A stretch of 64,000 bases of DNA from Sulfurisoma sediminicola. GTDB lineage: Bacteria > Pseudomonadota > Gammaproteobacteria > Burkholderiales > Rhodocyclaceae. This document shows positions 39,766 to 49,073 of this stretch, piece after piece; the first letter of the stretch is position 1; the number at the start of each line of letters is the position of its first letter. Both the position numbers and the translations under genes were made by a program. The stretch covers positions 1 to 64,000 of the forward strand of contig NZ_BHVV01000004.1 of assembly GCF_003865015.1 (NCBI RefSeq), given 5' to 3'. The notes beneath the pieces are model-generated. The model saw only the letters and a program-made list of their open reading frames with translations, was not told where the DNA came from and made no database searches.

Positions 39766-39976
39766 CTCTGCGCTGCTCATGTCCTCCGGCGTCGGCCTTC
39801 GGCCGGCGCCTCCCCCTTTACTTCGCTGCGCAGAGCACCCCACCGTCCCGATCGGGGAACGCCGCGGGTGTGTGGCGGCCGGGCAGCACCGGCGCATGCC
39901 GCCAAGGGTGGCGGGTGGCCGACGCGGCGAAGTAAAGGAGGAGGGGCGGGCGCAGCCCGGCCCGGGGGACATGAGC
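39766..39976. repeat. Nested palindromic REP/MITE-like element between hybC and hybD
   Basis: Three inverted pairs are visible: GCTCATGTCC (39775-39784) with GGACATGAGC (39967-39976); GCGCCTCCCCCTTTACTTCGC-type arms, 21 bases each, at 39806-39826 and 39927-39947; and CTCTGCGC (39766-39773) with GCGCAGAG (39828-39835). The short hairpin GGCGTCGGCC-TTC-GGCCGGCGCC lies inside. The whole 318-base gap between hybC and hybD (39724-40041) holds only this element, with no gene. It could shape transcript decay or termination after hybC. Confidence 0.8.
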
Positions 39977-40041
39977 GGCGTCGGCCACCCGTCGCCCTTG
40001 GCGTCTCCCAGCCCCAGATGTTTCATGCGGAAGCATCCGAG

Positions 40042-40488
40042 ATGAAAACCGTCGTCCTCGGCATCGGCAACCTCATCATGCAGGACGAGGGCGTCGGCGT
40101 GCGCGTGGTCGAGGCGCTGCAGCGCGACCATGAAATGCCCGAGGGCGTGACGGTCGTCGACGGCGGCACCTCGGCGATGGAAATGCTCGACGAGCTGTCC
40201 GACCTCGATCACCTGATCGTGGTCGATGCCATCAACGCCGGCAAGCCGCCGGGCACGCTGCTGCGCATCGAGGGCGAGGACGTGCCGAGTTTTTTCCGCA
40301 CCCGTTTGTCGCCGCACCAGATCGGGCTGCCCGATGTCATGGCCAGCCTCGAGTTTCTCGGCGCCGCGCCGAAGAAGATGGTGATCCTCGGCGTGCAGCC
40401 GCAGACCATGGAACTGGGCATGGAACTGACGCCGCTGGTCGCGGCGCGCGTGCCGGACCTGGTGAATCAGGTGCTGGCCGAGATCTGA
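40042..40488 (+). CDS. hybD: Hydrogenase maturation protease (HybD-like)
   Basis: 148 residues: VVLGIGNLIMQDEGVGVRVV at the start has the G-x-G-N-x-x-x-x-D-E motif with the nickel-sensing Glu. VVDGGTSAMEML and HLIVVDAINAG provide the second Asp. A His-containing LSPHQIGLPDVM region completes the site. It cleaves the C-terminal tail of HybC after nickel insertion. It is downstream of hybC but separated by the palindromic element, so its expression may be partly independent. Confidence 0.93.
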   Translation: MKTVVLGIGNLIMQDEGVGVRVVEALQRDHEMPEGVTVVDGGTSAMEMLDELSDLDHLIVVDAINAGKPPGTLLRIEGEDVPSFFRTRLSPHQIGLPDVMASLEFLGAAPKKMVILGVQPQTMELGMELTPLVAARVPDLVNQVLAEI

Positions 40489-40490
40489 TC

Positions 40491-40760
40491 ATGTGCCTCG
40501 CCGCCCCGTCGAAGGTCATCGAAGTCCGCAACGGCATCGCGCTGACCGAGTGTTTCGGCCAGCAGCGCGAGGTCAGCCTGCTGCTGATGGAAGAAGACGT
40601 GGCGGTCGGCGACTACCTGCTGATCCAGGCCGGCGGTTTTGCCTTCGAGCGCGTCGAGCCGGAGCGTGCCGAGGAGTCGCTGGCGCTGATGTGCGACCTG
40701 CTCGAGCATCCGGACAGCGCCCGGCAACTGGGGCTTGACCAAGATGCTGCTGATTCATGA
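40491..40760 (+). CDS. hypC1: HypC/HybG-type hydrogenase assembly chaperone 1
   Basis: 89 residues starting MCLAAPSKVIEV; the N-terminal Met-Cys is essential in this family for binding the iron and the large-subunit precursor. A conserved VAVGDYLLIQAGGFAFERVE follows. It is followed with overlap by the hybE-like gene. A second, shorter hypC lies at 44693; one may serve HybC and the other HoxH, as HybG and HypC divide work in E. coli (inference). Confidence 0.92.
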   Translation: MCLAAPSKVIEVRNGIALTECFGQQREVSLLLMEEDVAVGDYLLIQAGGFAFERVEPERAEESLALMCDLLEHPDSARQLGLDQDAADS

Positions 40761-41226
40761 GCGCGATCCGGCCGCGCTCGTCGCCTCGGCCTATCGTCGC
40801 ATCGAGCGCGAGCGCATGGCGGGCCTGCCGGTCCACAACGAGGAACTCGCGGTCGAGACCGTAGGCTTCCAGCGCTGGGCCGATCACTGGCTCGGCATCG
40901 TCATCGCCCCCTGGTGCATGAGCCTGCTGCTGCTGCCGGGCAGCGCCGGCACCTGGATCGCGGCGACCGAAAACGCACGCATCTTCCACCGCTTCCCCGC
41001 CGGCGACTTCGCCTTCCTCGGCAGTGAAGAACCCGAGATCGGCGAATACCAGAGTTGCGCGCTGTTCTCGCCGATGTCGCAATTCGCCAGCCAGTCCGAT
41101 GCCGTGCTGACGGCGCACGCGGCGCTGCTCGCGCTGATCCGTGCTCCGGAGGAGCCTGCCTCGCAGCTGGCACAAAAGGCGCTATCCTCTCCGGCTCGAC
41201 GCAAATTCCTGACCGGCAATGCATGA
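40744..41226 (+). CDS. hybE: Hydrogenase assembly chaperone HybE/HupJ family
   Basis: 160 residues from ATG 40744, overlapping the end of hypC1. Features: RRIERERMAGLPVHNEEL, LGIVIAPWCMSLLLLPG and the C-terminal SPARRKFLTG, typical of HybE, which prevents premature Tat export of the small subunit or assists its assembly. It fits the presence of a Tat-exported Hyb enzyme. Its last codons overlap hypA. Confidence 0.85.
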   Translation: MLLIHERDPAALVASAYRRIERERMAGLPVHNEELAVETVGFQRWADHWLGIVIAPWCMSLLLLPGSAGTWIAATENARIFHRFPAGDFAFLGSEEPEIGEYQSCALFSPMSQFASQSDAVLTAHAALLALIRAPEEPASQLAQKALSSPARRKFLTGNA

Positions 41227-41560
41227 AATGAGTCTGGCCGAAGGCATCCTCGACCTGATCGAGGATGCCGCGCGGCGCGAGGGGTTCGGCAGGGTAAGGA
41301 CGGTCTTCCTGGAAATCGGCCGTCTCTCCAGCGTGGAGCCCGAGGCGATGGCCTTCTGCTTCGACGCCGTGGCGCGCGACAGCATCGCGGCCGGCGCGCG
41401 GCTGGAAATCATCGCCGTGCCGGGCACGGGCTTCTGTCTCGACTGCGGCCGCGAAACGATGCTCGAGGCGGTGTACGATCCGTGCGAACATTGCGGCGTC
41501 GCGCCGGTCAGAGTAACCGGCGGCACCGAGATGCGGGTCCGCGAACTCGATGTGGAGTGA
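41219..41560 (+). CDS. hypA: Nickel insertion protein HypA
   Basis: 113 residues starting MHEMSLAEGILDLIEDAA; His2 and Glu3 are the known nickel ligands. A zinc site is formed by FCLDCGRE and YDPCEHCGV, a CxxC pair. It overlaps the hybE gene by 8 bases. It delivers nickel with HypB to the large-subunit precursor. Confidence 0.95.
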   Translation: MHEMSLAEGILDLIEDAARREGFGRVRTVFLEIGRLSSVEPEAMAFCFDAVARDSIAAGARLEIIAVPGTGFCLDCGRETMLEAVYDPCEHCGVAPVRVTGGTEMRVRELDVE

Positions 41561-41566
41561 ATGACG

Positions 41567-42424
41567 ATGTGCACGACGTGCGGCTGCGGCCAGGGTGAAA
41601 CGAAAATCGACGGACAGGCGGTGCCTGATCCTGAGCATGGGCACGAGCACACTCATGCCGACGGCACCATCCACAGCCATCCCCACGACCATGCCCACGG
41701 CGAAGGCCACGACCATGGCCACGCGCATGCCTACGTTCCCGCCCACAGCCATGCCCCGGGCGTGCCGCAGTCGCGCCGCGTGCAGATCGAGCAGGACATC
41801 CTCGCCAAGAACGACGCCTACGCCCGCGAGAACCGCGCCTTCCTCGCCGGCCGCCGCGTCTTCGCGCTGAACCTCGTCTCCAGTCCGGGCTCGGGCAAGA
41901 CCACGCTGCTGGTCAAGACCATAGCGGCGCTCAAGGGCGGCAGGACCGTCGCGGTGATCGAGGGCGACCAGCAGACCAGCCAGGACGCCGAGCGGATCAG
42001 GGCCACCGGCGCGAGCGCAATACAAATCAACACCGGCAAGGGCTGCCATCTCGACGCCCACATGGTCGGCCACGCGATCCAGCAGCTCGATCCGGCGGCC
42101 CAATCGCTGCTGATGATCGAGAACGTCGGCAACCTCGTCTGCCCCGCGGCCTTCGACCTCGGCGAGGCGCACAAGGTCGTGGTGCTCTCGGTGACCGAGG
42201 GCGAGGACAAGCCGATCAAGTACCCCGACATGTTCCGCGCGGCGACGCTGATGCTGCTCAACAAGTGCGACCTGCTGCCGCATCTCGATTTCGACGTCGA
42301 TCAGGCGATCGCCTACGCCCGCCGCGTCAATCCCGAGATCGAGGTTCTGCGCGTCTCGGCGCGCAGCGGCGAAGGCATGGCCGGCTGGCTGGACTGGATC
42401 GAAAGCCACGCCGCCGCCAAATGA
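41567..42424 (+). CDS. hypB: Nickel-binding GTPase HypB
   Basis: 285 residues. I start at ATG 41567 because MCTTCGCG is the canonical high-affinity nickel motif and GGAG is nine bases upstream; ATG 41561 would be too close. A histidine-rich stretch (about residues 22-65, [20 protein letters not shown] and on) stores nickel. GTPase motifs: [36 protein letters not shown]. It overlaps hypF by 4 bases. Confidence 0.95.
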   Translation: MCTTCGCGQGETKIDGQAVPDPEHGHEHTHADGTIHSHPHDHAHGEGHDHGHAHAYVPAHSHAPGVPQSRRVQIEQDILAKNDAYARENRAFLAGRRVFALNLVSSPGSGKTTLLVKTIAALKGGRTVAVIEGDQQTSQDAERIRATGASAIQINTGKGCHLDAHMVGHAIQQLDPAAQSLLMIENVGNLVCPAAFDLGEAHKVVVLSVTEGEDKPIKYPDMFRAATLMLLNKCDLLPHLDFDVDQAIAYARRVNPEIEVLRVSARSGEGMAGWLDWIESHAAAK

Positions 42425-44691
42425 CGGCGGTCCGCATCCGGGTTTGCGGCATCGTCCAGGGCGTCGGCTACCGGCCCTTCGTCTGGCGTCTCGCCACTGA
42501 ACTGGGCATCCTCGGCTGGGTCCGCAACGACGCGCAGGGCGTCGAGATCGCGGCCGAAGGCGACGGCGTCGAGCGCTTCGTCGAACGGCTGAAAAGCGAG
42601 GCGCCGCCGCTGGCGCGGGTCGACAGCGTCACGGCGAGCGTGGCGGCGATCGAGGGCCATGTCGACTTCCTCATTGCCCACACCGAGGCCAGCGGCCGCG
42701 CCGCCACCGCCATCGGCCCCGACAGCGCCGTCTGCGGCGACTGCCTCGCCGACATGTTCGGGCCGGAAAATCGGCGCTGGCGCTACGCCTTCACCAACTG
42801 CACTCACTGCGGCCCGCGCTACACCATCACCCGCAATCTCCCCTACGACCGGCCGCAGACCAGCATGGCGGGATTCGTCATGTGCCCGGACTGCCGCGCC
42901 GAGTACGACTCGCCGGCGGACCGCCGCTTCCACGCCCAGCCCAATGCCTGTCCGGCTTGCGGGCCCCGGCTCGCGCTGGTGGAGGCGGGCGGCGCCACCC
43001 TCGCCGGCGACGCGATCACCGCGACGCTGCGGCTGCTGCGGGATGGCAAGATCGTCGCCATCAAGGGCCTCGGCGGCTACCACCTCGCCTGCGACGCCAC
43101 CAACGCGGCTGCCGTCGCCGCCCTGCGCAGCCGCAAGCAGCGCGAGGAGAAGCCCTTCGCGGCCATGCTCGCCAATGTCGCGAGCATCGCCCCCTACGCC
43201 GCGGCGAGCGAAGCGGAGCGTGCGCTGCTCGAATCGGCCGAGCGGCCCATCGTGCTCCTGCACAAGGCCGCCGGCGCCGATGCTCGACTGGCCGGCATCG
43301 CCCCCGGGCTGGCCTGGCTCGGCGTGATGCTGCCCTACACGCCGCTGCAGTGGCTGCTGTTCCACGAGGCCGCCGGGCAGCCCGCGGGCATCGACTGGGT
43401 GGCCGCGCCGCAGCCGCTGGCGCTGGTGATGACCAGCGCCAACCCGGGTGGCGAGCCCATCGTGCGCGACGACGACGAAGCGCTGCGGCGGCTCGCCGGC
43501 ATCGCCGACGCCTTCCTCACCCACGACCGCGCCATCGTCACGCGCTGCGACGACAGCGTACTGCGGTTGCCCGGTCCGCAGTTCATTCGCAGGGCGCGTG
43601 GTTTCACCCCCAGGGCGATCAGGCTGGCGAGCGCCGGTCCGTCGGTGCTCGCGGTCGGCGGCTATCTCAAGAATACCGTCTGCCTCACCCGCGACGACGA
43701 AGCCTTCGTTTCCCAGCACATCGGCGACCTCGACAACGCACCGTCCTGCGCCATGCTGGAGGAGACGGTCGAACGCCTGATCGACCTGCTCGAGATCGAG
43801 CCCACGGTCGTCGCCCACGACCTGCATCCGGATTTCTTCAGCAGCCGTTATGCCGCGACCTTCGCGGCCGAGCGCGGGCTGCCGCTCGTGCCCGTGCAGC
43901 ACCACCATGCCCATATCGCGGCCATCGCCGCCGAGCATGGCATCGGGCAACCCCTGCTCGGCCTCGCGCTCGACGGCGTCGGACTGGGGACGGACAAAGG
44001 CATCTGGGGCGGCGAACTGTTGCGCGTCGATGGCAGGCAATTCGAACGGCTCGGCCACCTCCGCGAAATTCGCCTGCCCGGCGGCGACCGCGCCGCGCGC
44101 GAACCCTGGCGCATGGCGGCGGCGGCGCTGCATCTGCTCGGTCGCGGCGACGAGATCGAACAACGCTACTCCGGCAAGGCGTCGCTGCGTCAGATGCTCG
44201 AACGCGGTGTGAACTCCCCGCCGACCTCGAGCTGCGGCCGCTGGTTCGACGCGGCGGCAGGCCTGCTCGGCGTGCGCGATGTCGCCGCCTTCGAGGGGCA
44301 GGCGGCGATGCTGCTGGAGGGGCTGGCCGAGGTTCATGGCGCGGTGGCACCGCTGGCGGATGGCTACGCTATCGATGCGGCGGGGGCGCTCGATCTCGCG
44401 CCGCTGCTGGCGCGGCTATGCGACGAAAAGGACGCCGGCTTTGGCGCCGCACTTTTCCACGCCACGCTGGCGCAGGCGCTGGCAAAATGGACGCTGCAGT
44501 CCGCGATGGCGACCGGCATCAGGCGCGTGGCGCTGGGCGGCGGCTGCTTCCTCAACCGGATACTGGCCGCCGGCGTGCGCCGCGCGCTCGAGGATGCCGG
44601 CATCGAGGTGCTGGAAGCGCGGCAGGTGCCGCCCAACGATGGTGGCCTGAGCCTCGGCCAGGCCTGGATCGCAATGAAAGGTAAAGACTGA
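42421..44691 (+). CDS. hypF: Carbamoyltransferase HypF
   Basis: 756 residues in the usual order: acylphosphatase-like domain ([20 protein letters not shown]), two zinc-finger-like units ([30 protein letters not shown] and CPACGPR), a YrdC-like domain ([30 protein letters not shown]) and a Kae1/O-carbamoyltransferase domain ([40 protein letters not shown]). It makes the carbamoyl adenylate used to build the cyanide ligands of the active-site iron. Confidence 0.95.
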   Translation: MTAVRIRVCGIVQGVGYRPFVWRLATELGILGWVRNDAQGVEIAAEGDGVERFVERLKSEAPPLARVDSVTASVAAIEGHVDFLIAHTEASGRAATAIGPDSAVCGDCLADMFGPENRRWRYAFTNCTHCGPRYTITRNLPYDRPQTSMAGFVMCPDCRAEYDSPADRRFHAQPNACPACGPRLALVEAGGATLAGDAITATLRLLRDGKIVAIKGLGGYHLACDATNAAAVAALRSRKQREEKPFAAMLANVASIAPYAAASEAERALLESAERPIVLLHKAAGADARLAGIAPGLAWLGVMLPYTPLQWLLFHEAAGQPAGIDWVAAPQPLALVMTSANPGGEPIVRDDDEALRRLAGIADAFLTHDRAIVTRCDDSVLRLPGPQFIRRARGFTPRAIRLASAGPSVLAVGGYLKNTVCLTRDDEAFVSQHIGDLDNAPSCAMLEETVERLIDLLEIEPTVVAHDLHPDFFSSRYAATFAAERGLPLVPVQHHHAHIAAIAAEHGIGQPLLGLALDGVGLGTDKGIWGGELLRVDGRQFERLGHLREIRLPGGDRAAREPWRMAAAALHLLGRGDEIEQRYSGKASLRQMLERGVNSPPTSSCGRWFDAAAGLLGVRDVAAFEGQAAMLLEGLAEVHGAVAPLADGYAIDAAGALDLAPLLARLCDEKDAGFGAALFHATLAQALAKWTLQSAMATGIRRVALGGGCFLNRILAAGVRRALEDAGIEVLEARQVPPNDGGLSLGQAWIAMKGKD

Positions 44692-44692
44692 C

Positions 44693-44920
44693 ATGTGCCT
44701 CGCCATACCCGCCAAAGTCGTCGAACTGCTGCCGGACGACCAGGCCGTGATCGATCTCGGCGGTGTGCGCAAGGAAATCTCGCTGGCCCTGGTCAGCGAT
44801 GTCGCGGTGAACGACTACGTCATCGTCCATGTCGGCTATGCGCTGAACAAGCTCGACCAGGACGAGGCCGAGAAGACTTTGGCGCTGTTCGCCGAGATCG
44901 GGCAAGTGGCGGCCGCATGA
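44693..44920 (+). CDS. hypC2: HypC-type hydrogenase assembly chaperone 2
   Basis: 75 residues: MCLAIPAKVVELLPDDQAVI, with the essential N-terminal Met-Cys and a VNDYVIVHVGYALNKLD core. It follows hypF after one base. Its last codons (VAAA plus stop) are inside the first unit of a 110-base tandem repeat, which separates it from hypD, although these genes are normally adjacent. Confidence 0.93.
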   Translation: MCLAIPAKVVELLPDDQAVIDLGGVRKEISLALVSDVAVNDYVIVHVGYALNKLDQDEAEKTLALFAEIGQVAAA

Positions 44921-45140
44921 GCAGGAAGCAGGGGCCCCGCCGCGCGGGGATGCGACCGCCCGCGATTGCGGCCTGCCGCCGACAACGCGGTGGATCCAGT
45001 TGCCACGATGATCCGGAGGCGGCCGCATGAGCAGGAAGCAGGGGCCCCGCCGCGCGGGGATGCGACCGCCCGCGATTGCGGCCTGCCGCCGACAACGCGG
45101 CGGGACGGTACGCGATAACGGTTCGGAGGCGGCCGCATGA
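44908..45140. repeat. 110-base tandem repeat between hypC2 and hypD
   Basis: GGCGGCCGCATGA occurs at 44908, 45018 and 45128, exactly 110 bases apart. The first 80 or so bases of the two full units are identical and contain GC-rich palindromic stretches (GGGGCCCCGCCGCGCGGGG); only the last 25 or so differ. The first copy of the boundary carries the hypC2 stop and the third carries the hypD start, so the duplication happened around the original hypC-hypD junction. The small open frame inside (starting MSRKQGPRRAG) is not considered a gene. Confidence 0.9.
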
Positions 45141-46249
45141 AATACGTCGACGAGTTTCGCGACGGGAAGCTGGCGCAGGGTCTCGCCGCCGCCATCGCGC
45201 GCGAAGCGCGGCCGGAGCGGCACTACGCCTTCATGGAGTTCTGCGGCGGACACACCCACGCCATTTCGCGCTACGGCGTCACCGACCTGCTGCCCGCCAA
45301 CGTGCGCATGGTGCATGGCCCGGGCTGCCCGGTGTGCGTGCTGCCCATCGGCCGCATCGACATGGCGATCGAGCTGGCGCTCAGGCACCAGGCCATCGTC
45401 TGCAGCTACGGCGATTGTTTGCGCGTGCCCGCTTCGGACGGGCTGTCGCTGATGAAGGCCCGCTCCCGGGGTGGGGACATCCGCATGGTCTATTCGGCCG
45501 CCGACGCGCTGAAGACCGCGCAGGACAATCCCGCGCGGCAGGTGGCGTTCTTCGCCATCGGTTTCGAGACGACGACGCCGCCGACGGCGGTGGTGGTCAA
45601 ACAGGCCGCCGCGCTCGGCTTGAAGAATTTCAGCGTGCTCTGCTGCCACGTGCTGACGCCGCCGGCCATGCACCACATCCTCGCCACTCGCCAGCCGAGC
45701 GACATCGCCATCGACGGCTTCGTCGGACCGGCCCACGTGTCGACGGTGATCGGCAGCCGGCCCTACGAGGTGTTCGCCAGCGACTACCGCAAGCCGGTGG
45801 TCATCGCCGGCTTCGAGCCGCTCGACGTGATGCAGGCCATCCTGATGCTGCTCAAGCAGGTGAATGACGGCCGCGCCGAGATCGAGAACGAATTCACCCG
45901 CGCCGTCACGCGCGACGGCAACCCCAAGGCGCAGGCCATCGTCGCCGAAGTGCTGGAGCTGCGCGACGAGTTCGAGTGGCGCGGCCTCGGCGTCATGAAA
46001 AAGTCGGCGCTGGCGCTGCGCCGCGAATACGCCGAATTCGACGCCGAGCGGCGCTTTCCGCTGGCCTACAGCGTCGTTCCCGACAACAAGGCCTGCGAGT
46101 GCGGCGCCATCCTGCGCGGCGTCAAGCGGCCGCAGGACTGCGCCATCTTCGGCACCGTGTGCACGCCCGAGAACCCCATGGGTTCGTGCATGGTGTCGTC
46201 CGAAGGCGCCTGCGCGGCGCACTACACCTACGGACGCTACAAGCAATGA
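45137..46249 (+). CDS. hypD: Hydrogenase maturation factor HypD
   Basis: 370 residues: FMEFCGGHTHAISRYG, VHGPGCPVCVLPIGRID, CSYGDCLRVP, FETTTPPTA, and the C-terminal cysteine set CECGAILRG, DCAIFGTVCTPENPMGSCMV. These bind the Fe-CN2-CO precursor and a [4Fe4S] cluster. The start codon lies in the third boundary of the tandem repeat. It overlaps hypE by 4 bases. Confidence 0.95.
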   Translation: MKYVDEFRDGKLAQGLAAAIAREARPERHYAFMEFCGGHTHAISRYGVTDLLPANVRMVHGPGCPVCVLPIGRIDMAIELALRHQAIVCSYGDCLRVPASDGLSLMKARSRGGDIRMVYSAADALKTAQDNPARQVAFFAIGFETTTPPTAVVVKQAAALGLKNFSVLCCHVLTPPAMHHILATRQPSDIAIDGFVGPAHVSTVIGSRPYEVFASDYRKPVVIAGFEPLDVMQAILMLLKQVNDGRAEIENEFTRAVTRDGNPKAQAIVAEVLELRDEFEWRGLGVMKKSALALRREYAEFDAERRFPLAYSVVPDNKACECGAILRGVKRPQDCAIFGTVCTPENPMGSCMVSSEGACAAHYTYGRYKQ

Positions 46250-47295
46250 CGAAAGTTCGCGAAGGCTACGTCCGCCCACTCGACATCAAGAACGGCCGCG
46301 TCGATCTGACCCACGGCTCCGGCGGGCGGGCGATGGTGCAGCTGATCGAGGAACTGTTCGCGCGACATTTCGCCAACGAGTGGCTGGCCCAGGGCAACGA
46401 CGGCGCACTGCTGCCTCCGGCCGGCGGCCGGCTGGTGATGGCTACCGATGCCCACGTCGTCTCGCCGCTGTTCTTCCCCGGCGGCGACATCGGCTGCCTC
46501 TCGGTGCATGGCACCATCAACGACGTCGCGGTGATGGGGGCGACGCCGCTGTGGCTGTCCGCCAGCTTCATCCTCGAGGAGGGCTTTCCCCTGGCCGATC
46601 TCGATCGCATCGTCGCTTCGATGGCGCGGGCGTCGAAGGAGGCGGGGGTGCCCATAGTCACCGGCGACACCAAGGTGGTCGAGGCCGGCAAGGCCGACGG
46701 CGTCTTCATCACCACCACCGGCGTGGGCATGGTGCCCGAGGACCTCACGCTGTCCGGCGACCGCGCCCGCCCGGGCGACGTGGTGCTGCTCTCTGGCAGC
46801 ATCGGCGACCACGGCATGGCCATCATGGCCACGCGCGAGAACCTCGGCTTCGCCGCCCCCATCGTCTCCGACACCGCCGCGCTGCACGGCCTGATCGCGG
46901 CCATGCTGGCCACCGACGCCGAGATCCGCTGCCTGCGCGATCCGACTCGCGGCGGGCTGGCGACCACGATCAACGAGATCGCCCGGCAGTCCGGCGTCGG
47001 CGTCATGCTCGACGAGGCGGCGATCCCGGTCAATGGCGAGGTGGCCGCGGCCTGCGAGTTCCTCGGCCTCGACCCGCTCTACGTCGCCAACGAAGGCAAG
47101 CTCGTCGCCATCGTCGCCGCCGCCGATGCCGACACGGTGCTCGCGGCGATGCGTGCGCACCCGCAAGGCAGCCGCGCGGCCCTGATCGGCGAAGTCGTCG
47201 CCGACGACCACCATTTCGTGCAGATGACCACCGGCCTGGGCGGCCGCCGCATCGTCGACTGGCTCACCGGCGACCAGCTGCCGCGCATCTGCTGA
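46246..47295 (+). CDS. hypE: Hydrogenase maturation factor HypE
   Basis: 349 residues with LTHGSGGRAMVQLIEELFAR at the N-terminus, ATDAHVVSPLFFPGGDIG, VHGTINDVAVMGATP and RDPTRGGLATTINEIA, typical of PurM-like dehydratases. The protein ends LPRIC: the C-terminal cysteine is the residue that is carbamoylated by HypF and dehydrated to thiocyanate. Last gene of the hyp series proper. Confidence 0.96.
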   Translation: MTKVREGYVRPLDIKNGRVDLTHGSGGRAMVQLIEELFARHFANEWLAQGNDGALLPPAGGRLVMATDAHVVSPLFFPGGDIGCLSVHGTINDVAVMGATPLWLSASFILEEGFPLADLDRIVASMARASKEAGVPIVTGDTKVVEAGKADGVFITTTGVGMVPEDLTLSGDRARPGDVVLLSGSIGDHGMAIMATRENLGFAAPIVSDTAALHGLIAAMLATDAEIRCLRDPTRGGLATTINEIARQSGVGVMLDEAAIPVNGEVAAACEFLGLDPLYVANEGKLVAIVAAADADTVLAAMRAHPQGSRAALIGEVVADDHHFVQMTTGLGGRRIVDWLTGDQLPRIC

Positions 47296-47333
47296 CGTCT
47301 CGGGTATGATTTCCCGCGACAAGGAGGAGGAAC

Positions 47334-47714
47334 TTGGGAAACTACCGCATCGACTGCCTCGATGACGATCGGGTGGTACGCATCATCACCGAGGGTCGGC
47401 AAGGTCCCGCGGAGCATGCGGTCTGGATCCGCGAAGGGCTGGCCGAGGCCGGCCGGCGTGGCTGCCGCAAGTTCATCGTCGACCACCGCCGGATGGAACT
47501 GGACTTCGCTTTCATCGAGATCTACGAATGGCCGCGCCAACTGAAGGCGATGGGCGTCGAGGCGGGCATGCGCGTGGCGATCGTCATCGCCGCGACCGAT
47601 CCCAAGACGCAGGACTACCGCTTCTTCGAGGACGTCGCCTTCAACAACGGACTGCCGCTGATGCGGCTGTTCAGCGACTACGATCCGGCGCTGAACTGGT
47701 TGCGCGAGGGCTAG
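47334..47714 (+). CDS. Small conserved protein between hypE and nikR (possible STAS/SpoIIAA-like fold)
   Basis: 126 residues from a TTG at 47334 preceded by AGGAGG with good spacing. The sequence (YRIDCLDDDRVVRIITEGRQ, then CRKFIVDHRRMELDFAFIEI) alternates strands and helices much as SpoIIAA-like proteins do, but I see no diagnostic motif. It has no signal peptide. Followed by nikR after 5 bases, so it is probably co-transcribed with it. Function unknown. Confidence 0.65.
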   Translation: MGNYRIDCLDDDRVVRIITEGRQGPAEHAVWIREGLAEAGRRGCRKFIVDHRRMELDFAFIEIYEWPRQLKAMGVEAGMRVAIVIAATDPKTQDYRFFEDVAFNNGLPLMRLFSDYDPALNWLREG

Positions 47715-47719
47715 CCGCG

Positions 47720-48193
47720 ATGCAGCGCTTCACCATCTCGCTCGACGACGATCTCGCCCGTGAATTCGACCGCCTGATCGCCGAGCGCGGCTACCAGAAC
47801 CGCTCCGAGGCGGTGCGCGACCTGCTGCGCGGACAGCTCGAGGCGGCGCGGCCGGCCGACGCCGGCCACTGCGTCGCCAACCTCTCCTATGTCTACAACC
47901 ACCACGAGCGCGACCTGGCCGAGCGCCTGACGGCCCTGCAGCACGGCCACCACGACCTCACCGTGGCCACCATGCATGCCCACCTCGACCACGACAACTG
48001 TCTCGAGAGCGTGATCCTCAAGGGGCCGGCCGCGCAGGTGCGCGCCTTCGCCGCGGCGCTGACGGCCGAGCGCGGCGTGCGCCACGGGATTCTCAACGTC
48101 GTCGCCGTCGAGGTCGACCGCGGCAGCCATGACCACGGCTACGCGCCGCGCGGCAAGGTGGCGGCGCACAGCCATTTCAAGCCGAAGAGCTGA
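47720..48193 (+). CDS. nikR: Nickel-responsive regulator NikR
   Basis: 157 residues. N-terminal ribbon-helix-helix MQRFTISLDDDLAREFDRLI, then SEAVRDLLRG. The C-terminal ACT-like domain has the nickel ligands HHDLTVATMHAHLDHDNCLE (His and Cys pattern of NikR) and LKGPAAQVRAFA. NikR represses nickel uptake when the metal is abundant. The target here is likely the nickel transporter gene at 49159, about 1 kb away. A His-containing tail (GSHDHGYAPRGKVAAHSHF) is unusual in length. Confidence 0.93.
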   Translation: MQRFTISLDDDLAREFDRLIAERGYQNRSEAVRDLLRGQLEAARPADAGHCVANLSYVYNHHERDLAERLTALQHGHHDLTVATMHAHLDHDNCLESVILKGPAAQVRAFAAALTAERGVRHGILNVVAVEVDRGSHDHGYAPRGKVAAHSHFKPKS

Positions 48194-48199
48194 CGCCGC

Positions 48200-48954
48200 T
48201 TAGCCGCTCAGGCGCACGAGCCAGAGCTCCTTGAGCGGACCGCTGTCGCCTGCATCGGCGGCCCTCAGCGCGGCGAAGTAGTCCGCGCGCTCGGCGTTGC
48301 CTGCCGCCGGGTCGAGCGGCGGCAGTCCCAGGCGGTAGGCCAGCGCCACCAGCAGGATGCGGCCGACGCGGCCGTTGAAATCCTTGAACGGGTGTATCCA
48401 CTGAAAACGCCAGTCGGCCCAGGCCAGCAATTCCGCGATGGATTCCACGCCGGCGACATGGCGCGTGCGTTCCTCGAGATCGAGGCAGAAATTGCGGACC
48501 TGTACCGGCACCTCGAAGGCCGGCGGCGGCAGGTGGGCGCCTACCTGCACGTCGGTGCTGCGGAAGCCGCCGGCCCAGTCCGGAAACAGCTCGCCGGCGA
48601 TGCAGCGGTGAATGTCTCGCAGCCAGTCGGCCGAGAATTCGATGGCGGCGGGTTCGGTATCGAGCACCTCGTCGAGGCAGTCGGCGACCTTGGCCGCGAG
48701 GCGCTCGGCGACTTCGCCGTAAGTGAGCGTGCCGGCCGCGCTGGCCAGCTCGCGCGTGGCGTCTAGCGGCCGGGTCGAGTCCGCAGCGCCGCCACTCGGG
48801 TGCGATCCACCGGCTCGTTCTCCAGCGCCATCGAGCTCAGGGTGAAGTCCAGCACTTTCGCCCGATAGGCGGCGCGCAGGCTGGCCGCGTCCGCGTGGCG
48901 GGCACGCCACTGGCTCAGACGTTGCTCGATTTTTTGGATTTGGCGAGGTGTCAT
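48200..48954 (-). pseudogene. Fic-domain protein gene with a frameshift
   Basis: The first frame from ATG 48954 (MTPRQIQKIEQRLSQWRARH) ends at 48763 after SSMALENEPVDRTRVAALR. The second frame continues from about 48800 to 48200 with RPLDATRELASAAGTLTYGE and the catalytic HPFKDFNGRVGR. Together they make one Fic protein of about 250 residues: SMALEN fits the inhibitory [S/T]xxxE[G/N] motif and HPFxxxNGRxxR the AMP-transferase site. A single-base shift near 48770-48800 splits them. It is either a pseudogene or a sequencing error. Confidence 0.8.
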
Positions 48955-49073
48955 GGCAATTATCGTCGCATGGCGCGGAAGGGGGTGCAAGCGGTGAGCG
49001 AGATCGCGGCATAGGACATGATCTTATACGGCGCATGTTGTAGCAGCAAACGCTTTGCGCCCGGGGCAAATGA

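Noticed and set aside
44918-45030. Small open frame starting MSRKQGPRRAGM between hypC2 and hypD
   Set aside because: It lies wholly in the 110-base tandem repeat and its sequence is that of the palindromic element. No ribosome site of its own.
45996-46014. The junction motif AAAAAGTCGGCGCTGG inside hypD, and near matches in the Lon-family gene (about 56645) and hoxH (about 28380)
   Set aside because: In hypD and the Lon-family gene it encodes ordinary K-S-A-L-A with preferred codons, and no core sequence or breakpoint is near. These look like chance matches in GC-rich coding DNA.
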